Assembly: GCF_024343615.1 (NCBI RefSeq)
Contig: NZ_RJUB01000159.1
Location: 116,092 to 180,091 of the forward strand
Source of the DNA: Ferruginibacter sp. HRS2-29
Lineage (GTDB): Bacteria; Bacteroidota; Bacteroidia; Chitinophagales; Chitinophagaceae
Length of the DNA stretch: 64,000 nt
Direction: 5' to 3'
Part shown: positions 59,823 to 64,000 of the stretch, piece by piece
How the letters are laid out: the number at the start of each line of letters is the position of its first letter
How positions within the stretch are numbered: position 1 is the stretch's first letter
Program-made: the position numbers and the translations under genes
The notes under the pieces: model-generated
Told to the model about the DNA's origin: nothing
Database searches by the model: none
The model's input: the letters and a program-made list of their open reading frames with translations, nothing else

Positions 59823-60195
59823 TCTCTACCGCCTCCAGTATCTCCTGTTTCGTAAATGGTTTTTGAATAAAAAGGCTGGCACCGTTTTCCAGGGCCCTTT
59901 TTTTATCGTTGGAAGAGGAGTCGCCGGTGATGATGATGATCTTCATGGAAGGGTATTGCGCTTTTATATTTTTTATGGAGTTTATTCCCCATCCGTCGGG
60001 CAGGCGGTTGTCGAGAAACAGTACGGCTGGTTTTTCTTCTTTCATGAATATTTCGGCCTGTGCCAGCGTATTCACATGGTCGGGCTCGTAAGGCGAACCT
60101 TTCAACGCGTTTTTGAGCAGGTAGCAGATATCGCCCTCATCATCTACAATAAGGATCTTGTTGGGGCTGGTAGGGGAAATATGGTGGATGGTCAT
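59806..60195 (-). CDS. Stand-alone response regulator (receiver domain)
   Basis: The 129-residue protein is a single receiver domain with the acidic pair Asp18-Asp19 (ILIVDDE), the phosphorylation site Asp62 (FLDNRLPDGWG), Thr90 (IIIITGD) and Lys112 (FIQKPF). No output domain is present, so it signals by protein contact or phosphate transfer; no histidine kinase lies nearby. The last five codons (VQKV and stop) are made by the family C repeat arm. An inverted repeat 45 bp upstream is a possible control site. Confidence 0.9.
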   Translation of the reverse strand: MTIHHISPTSPNKILIVDDEGDICYLLKNALKGSPYEPDHVNTLAQAEIFMKEEKPAVLFLDNRLPDGWGINSIKNIKAQYPSMKIIIITGDSSSNDKKRALENGASLFIQKPFTKQEILEAVEKVQKV

Positions 60196-60238
60196 AATCA
60201 GTATTTAGAATTTTTTCTTATACAATTATAACACCAAA

Positions 60239-60268
60239 ATATTCCGGCGACCGGAATCGTTGGAATAT
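60239..60268. promoter_or_regulatory. Nested inverted repeat upstream of the response regulator gene
   Basis: ATTCCGG-CGA-CCGGAAT (60241-60257) is exact, and a wider pair ATATTCC/GGAATAT (60239-60245, 60262-60268) overlaps it. It lies 45-75 bp upstream of the response regulator start. Confidence 0.5.
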
Positions 60269-60475
60269 GCACAACATCATTGATATATGCCATCTGTTGA
60301 CATACCCACCGGATGAATAATATCAGAGGAATGATAAGTCGCTTTTTACCAGGATTTCCCCGATTCTCACAGGAAATCTGAAATTTAATCCACACTTAAC
60401 AGTAAAACGCCGTCAACATTGAATTTTGTGGGGTTTTTATTGGATATTAGCGATCCTTTTCACTAACGAGCTTAT

Positions 60476-62797
60476 ATGAAGAAGTTTTTACTGCTATCAT
60501 TTGTGCTGTTGCTGGGTATTTTTTCCCGGGCGCAGACGTTCACAGCCAATTTTACCGGGGGTGCAGCAGCCATTCCCAATGGTGCTACCACGCAAAAATG
60601 CTTTCCCGTAACTGTTACCGGGATCGGTAATATCAACGCTACTACCATCGGACTGGCACAGGTTTGTCTTAACATTACCCATCCTGATGTGGGGGATATC
60701 GAGATCGTACTGAGGGCTCCGGATGGAACCGTGGTGCCGCTTTCCGTGCAAAACGGCGGCGCTGGAAATAATTATGTCGGCACCTGTTTTACCGCTACCG
60801 CCGCCAACCCCATCAAATCGGGTACGCCGCCTTACACCGGCATTTTTAAACCCGAAGGGCTTTTAGGGGCAGTCAACAACGGGCAAAATGCCAACGGGGT
60901 ATGGTCTATCTGTGTACAGGACAGGAGAAATGCAGGCAGCACGGGAACACTGACGAATTTTTCACTTACCTTTTCCAACACACCGGCGCCGGCGCCACCA
61001 GCCCTGCCACCATGTACCACTACTTTACCTGGTACTTCTACCTGCGCCAACGCTACTTCCATCTGCGATTTCAGCGGTGTGTGCGGAACTACTAACGGAA
61101 ATACTGTGCAGGACTGGCCAGGTTCCAACCTTGGCAGCTGCTTCGGTATAGAAAATAATTCCTTCGTGAAATTCATCGCATCGGCTACCACGGCCAGTTT
61201 TTCCATCTGGGTGCATACCAGCACTTTTGGTGGCGCCTATTACACCGGTGGTATCCAGATGGAATTTTTCAGCGGTACCTGCGGAACGGGTGCGGTAACC
61301 TCTTATGGTTGTTATCCGCATATTTACCCTTACAGCGCACCGGGCCAGCCGATCATTTCGGTGGTAACAGCTTCGGGGCTTACCGTAGGCAATACGTACT
61401 ACCTGATGATCGATGGCTTTGGCGGTGATCATTGTACCTTCACCATCGAGGCATTATCCGGAGTAAACGTGCTCAACATCACCCCGCCGGTAGCATCGGT
61501 ATGCCCCGGCGGAAGCGCTGTGCTTACGGCTTCCGGTGGAAACGGTGTTTATTCCTGGTCGCCCTCAACTACATTGAGTTCGCCTACCGGCACAACAGTT
61601 ACGGCTACGCCTACCATCGCTACCACTTATACGGTAACCAGTGTGACAACCGGAGGTTGCCCGCTCACGAAAGATGTTACGGTCAATATCACTCCTCCAC
61701 CAACGTTTACGCAGCAGCCTTCGCTGACCCCGCAAAATGTTTGTCCGGGACAGAATGCTACCGCACTGACCGTTACAGCTACAGCAGGAAGCGGAACAGT
61801 GAGCAGTTACCAATGGTATGTAAATGCAACAGCGTCCAATACTGGTGGCACACTCATACCGGGAGCTACTTCGGCCACTTACACACCACCCAATACGCCT
61901 GCCGGTACGTTTTATTATTATTGTGTAGTAACCAATTCGAATACCTGCGCCACCCCGAGCAATGTTTCGGGGGCTATCAACATACTGGCGCCACTTACGC
62001 CCCCGACAGCTTCGGTTACCGTGCAGGCAACGTGTGCAGCTGGTGGAACCATCACGGTGTCTTCGCCGCTGGGAGCCAATTATACCTACAGCATCGACGG
62101 TACAAACTACCAGGCCAGCCCGGTATTTCCCAACCTATCGCCGAATTCTTATAACGTTACGGTGAAAAATGTTACCACGGGATGTACTTCACTTGCTACG
62201 GTAGTAGTGGTGAATAATCCTTCGGCTTTGCCGCCACCAACAGCTTCTGTTACTATACAGGCTACCTGTGCTACTGGTGGAACCATCACAGTCTCCTCGC
62301 CGCTGGGTGCCAACTATACCTACAGCATCGACGGGACAACTTACCAGGCAAGCCCGGTATTTCCCAACCTTACCCCTAATTCTTATAATGTTACGGTACG
62401 AAACCTTACCACCGGGTGTACATCTGCGGCTACCGTAGTGGTAGTGGCCCCTCCGGCTGCGCAGGCCCCTCCAACGGCTTCGGTTACGGTACAGGCTACC
62501 TGTGCTGCTGGTGGAACCATCACGGTCTCCTCGCCGCTGGGCGCCAACTTTACATACAGTGTAAATGGTACAACTTACCAGGCCAGCCCGGTATTCCCCA
62601 ACCTTACTCCTAATTCTTATAATGTTACGGTACGAAACCTTACCACCGGGTGTACATCTGCGGCTACCGTAGTGGTAGTGGCCCCTCCGGCTGCGCAGGC
62701 CCCCCAACGGCTTCGGTTACGGTACAGGCTACCTGTGCTACTGGTGGAACCATCACGGTTTCATCGCCGCTGGGTGCCAACTTTACTTACAGTGTAA
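60476..62797 (+). CDS. P-domain adhesin with SprB-like repeats, first part (ends early by a frameshift)
   Basis: The protein starts with a signal peptide (FLLLSFVLLLGIFSRAQ), then a proprotein-convertase P domain (about 22-165: CLNITHPDVGDIEIVLRAP, NGVWSICVQDRRNAGSTG), a further beta domain with several cysteines (about 180-325), an Ig-like module (SVCPGGSAVLTASGGNG onward) and another with SSYQWYVNATAS. Tandem repeats of about 78 residues begin near base 62003 (TVQATCAAGGTITVSSPLG, YTYSIDGTNYQASP, SYNVTV, TTGCTS), resembling SprB repeats. The frame breaks in a run of six C at 62700-62705, after which the written product (QRLRLRYRL...) is nonsense until the stop at 62797. It is a surface adhesin of T9SS type; the C-terminus lies outside the window. 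Confidence 0.8.
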   Translation: MKKFLLLSFVLLLGIFSRAQTFTANFTGGAAAIPNGATTQKCFPVTVTGIGNINATTIGLAQVCLNITHPDVGDIEIVLRAPDGTVVPLSVQNGGAGNNYVGTCFTATAANPIKSGTPPYTGIFKPEGLLGAVNNGQNANGVWSICVQDRRNAGSTGTLTNFSLTFSNTPAPAPPALPPCTTTLPGTSTCANATSICDFSGVCGTTNGNTVQDWPGSNLGSCFGIENNSFVKFIASATTASFSIWVHTSTFGGAYYTGGIQMEFFSGTCGTGAVTSYGCYPHIYPYSAPGQPIISVVTASGLTVGNTYYLMIDGFGGDHCTFTIEALSGVNVLNITPPVASVCPGGSAVLTASGGNGVYSWSPSTTLSSPTGTTVTATPTIATTYTVTSVTTGGCPLTKDVTVNITPPPTFTQQPSLTPQNVCPGQNATALTVTATAGSGTVSSYQWYVNATASNTGGTLIPGATSATYTPPNTPAGTFYYYCVVTNSNTCATPSNVSGAINILAPLTPPTASVTVQATCAAGGTITVSSPLGANYTYSIDGTNYQASPVFPNLSPNSYNVTVKNVTTGCTSLATVVVVNNPSALPPPTASVTIQATCATGGTITVSSPLGANYTYSIDGTTYQASPVFPNLTPNSYNVTVRNLTTGCTSAATVVVVAPPAAQAPPTASVTVQATCAAGGTITVSSPLGANFTYSVNGTTYQASPVFPNLTPNSYNVTVRNLTTGCTSAATVVVVAPPAAQAPQRLRLRYRLPVLLVEPSRFHRRWVPTLLTV

Positions 62798-64000
62798 ATG
62801 GTACAACTTACCAGGCCAGCCCGGTATTCCCGAATCTTACCCCTAATTCTTATAATGTTACTGTGCGAAACATTACCACCGGCTGTACTTCCAATGCAAC
62901 AGTAGTAGTGGTAAACAATCCATCTACACTAACACCGCCAACAGCAACGTCAACACAACCTACCTGCGCAGCAGGTGGAACCATCACAGTAACATCGCCG
63001 ATCGGCGCCAATTATACTTATAGCATAAACGGAACTACCTACCAGGCCAGCCCTGTGTTTCCGGGGCTTGCACCTAACTCTTACAATGTTACCGTAAGGG
63101 ATCTTACTACCGGCTGTACTTCCAATGCAACTGTAGTAGTGGTGAGCAATCCATCTACACTTGCACCGCCTGCAGCAACTTCTACGCAACCTACCTGCGT
63201 AGCCGGTGGGGCCATTACAGTAACATCGCCGATCGGGGCCAATTATACTTATAGCATCAACGGAACTACTTACCAGGCGAGCCCGTTTTTTACGGCGCTT
63301 GGTCCGGCATCTTACAATGTTACGGTGAGGGATAATACCACCGGTTGTACTTCGGCAGGGACTTTAGTAGTGCTAACGGCAGCAGCTATCGTTCCTGCAC
63401 CAACAGTATCTGTTACTCAACCCACCTGTATTTTAAATACCGGTACTACCACCATCACCGCTCCGTTGGGACCGGATTATGAATACCGTATCAACGGCGG
63501 GCCTTACCAATCATCGCCAACTTTCGCAGGGCTGGCCCCCAACACCTATAATGTGAGCGTACGGTATATCCCTACGGGCTGTACGAGCGCAAACACTATA
63601 GTGACGATTGTTGCCGCAGCAACACTTCCGGCACCAACAGCCACGGCCACCCTGCAGCCAACCTGCACCACAGGTGGAAATATTACCGTAAGTGCTCCTT
63701 TGGGTACCCAATATGAATACAGCATCGATGGGGTCAACTATCAGCCAGCCGTGGTATTCACCGGCCTTAACCCGGGGCCGTATAATGTTACGGTAAGGGA
63801 TAATACTTCCGGCTGCGTTTCTTCCGCTGCAATAGTCACCATGGCTAATCCGCCGGGAGGGCCTGCTACACCAACATTTACCACTACACAGCCAACCTGT
63901 ACGGTCATCACCGGCAGCATAACGGTTACTTCGCCGCTGGGTGCCAACCTGGAATACAGCATCAACGGAACTGCTTACCAGGCAGGTACTTTGTTCAGCA
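62003..64000 (+). repeat. Tandem repeats of about 234 bp coding for SprB-like domains
   Basis: Nine copies begin at 62003, 62237, 62471, 62704, 62938, 63169, 63400, 63634 and 63871. The spacings are 234, 234, 233, 234, 231, 231, 234 and 237, so only the third-to-fourth step is not a multiple of three. Copies 2 and 3 share a stretch of about 85 identical bases at their ends, which suggests recent duplication or conversion. The last copy is cut by the window end. Confidence 0.92.
62704..64000 (+). CDS. P-domain adhesin, continuation in the shifted frame (partial)
   Basis: From 62704 the +1-shifted frame is open to the window end and continues the repeat protein without interruption: PTASVTVQATCATGGTITVS, SYNVTVRNITTGCTS and so on. 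Restoring one base in the C-run at 62700-62705 joins it to the first part. So the two entries are one gene, either truly broken, phase-variable, or split by a sequence error. About 432 residues are seen here, with six repeat units and no T9SS tail yet. Confidence 0.85.

Noticed and set aside
62003..64000. CRISPR array suggested by regular repeats
   Set aside because: Units are about 234 bp, fully coding and in frame except for one base, with no short repeat-spacer pattern and no cas genes.

Overview
The window looks like chromosomal DNA of a Bacteroidota member, most likely a Chitinophagaceae-type bacterium (a judgement from gene content; no search could be run). Supporting marks are a SusC/SusD pair, type IX secretion (T9SS) sorting domains of both the CHU_C/gliding and Por_Secre_tail kinds, a PorE-like OmpA protein, DUF3467 and DUF4105 proteins, and promoters of the TAnnTTTG type in front of many genes instead of E. 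coli-like -10 boxes.

Layout. 1-7.4 kb: end of an unknown gene, a CNNM/CBS transporter-like protein with a PAP2 phosphatase, two tandem LTA-synthase-like phosphotransferases and a methyltransferase. 7.7-20.7 kb: mainly housekeeping genes (glmM, cysteine desulfurase, tryptophan dioxygenase, a dehydrogenase, a PKD/gliding-domain surface protein, a hydrolase, a DUF4105 protein, guaB, dprA). 20.9-27.6 kb: PorE-like protein, queE-folD, and a coupled outer-membrane pair, one member carrying a helix-hairpin-helix DNA-binding motif. 27.8-33.5 kb: SusC, SusD and an accessory lipoprotein. 33.6-49.3 kb: small secreted paralogues, radC, prs, rplY, yidC, a TPR protein, comA-like, aroE, thioesterase-rdgB, ilvE, and rpsL-rpsG without fusA behind them. 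49.3-50.5 kb: a long regulatory stretch followed by two small paralogous proteins that I do not recognise. 50.7-54.3 kb: serine hydrolase, dihaem cytochrome c and an AraC regulator. 54.5-64 kb: very large surface proteins (FG-GAP/cadherin-like, T9SS-tailed, and a P-domain adhesin with 234-bp repeats that is frameshifted), plus an orphan response regulator.

Two things stand out. First, at least fifteen intergenic gaps carry a long inverted repeat built from short repeated 'words' (for example GGTTCAAAA, ATGATGTATG, AATTAAGAATT, CCGACGAC, AATTACACG, CACAGAGG). The word differs from gap to gap but belongs to a few recurring families; the arms face each other across a short spacer, and in several cases they form the last codons and stop codon of the neighbouring gene. 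Second, the small-protein pair at 49,995-50,442 shares a motif (FTxAxLWxxQxQR...RRF), and lies behind a promoter whose -33 element sits inside a perfect 10-bp inverted repeat. I consider these two the best candidates for something undescribed.

Common themes: cell envelope and surface display (T9SS cargo, PorE-like protein, SusCD, lipoproteins, YidC, phosphotransferases) mixed with core metabolism. No rRNA, tRNA, CRISPR array, phage or transposase was seen.
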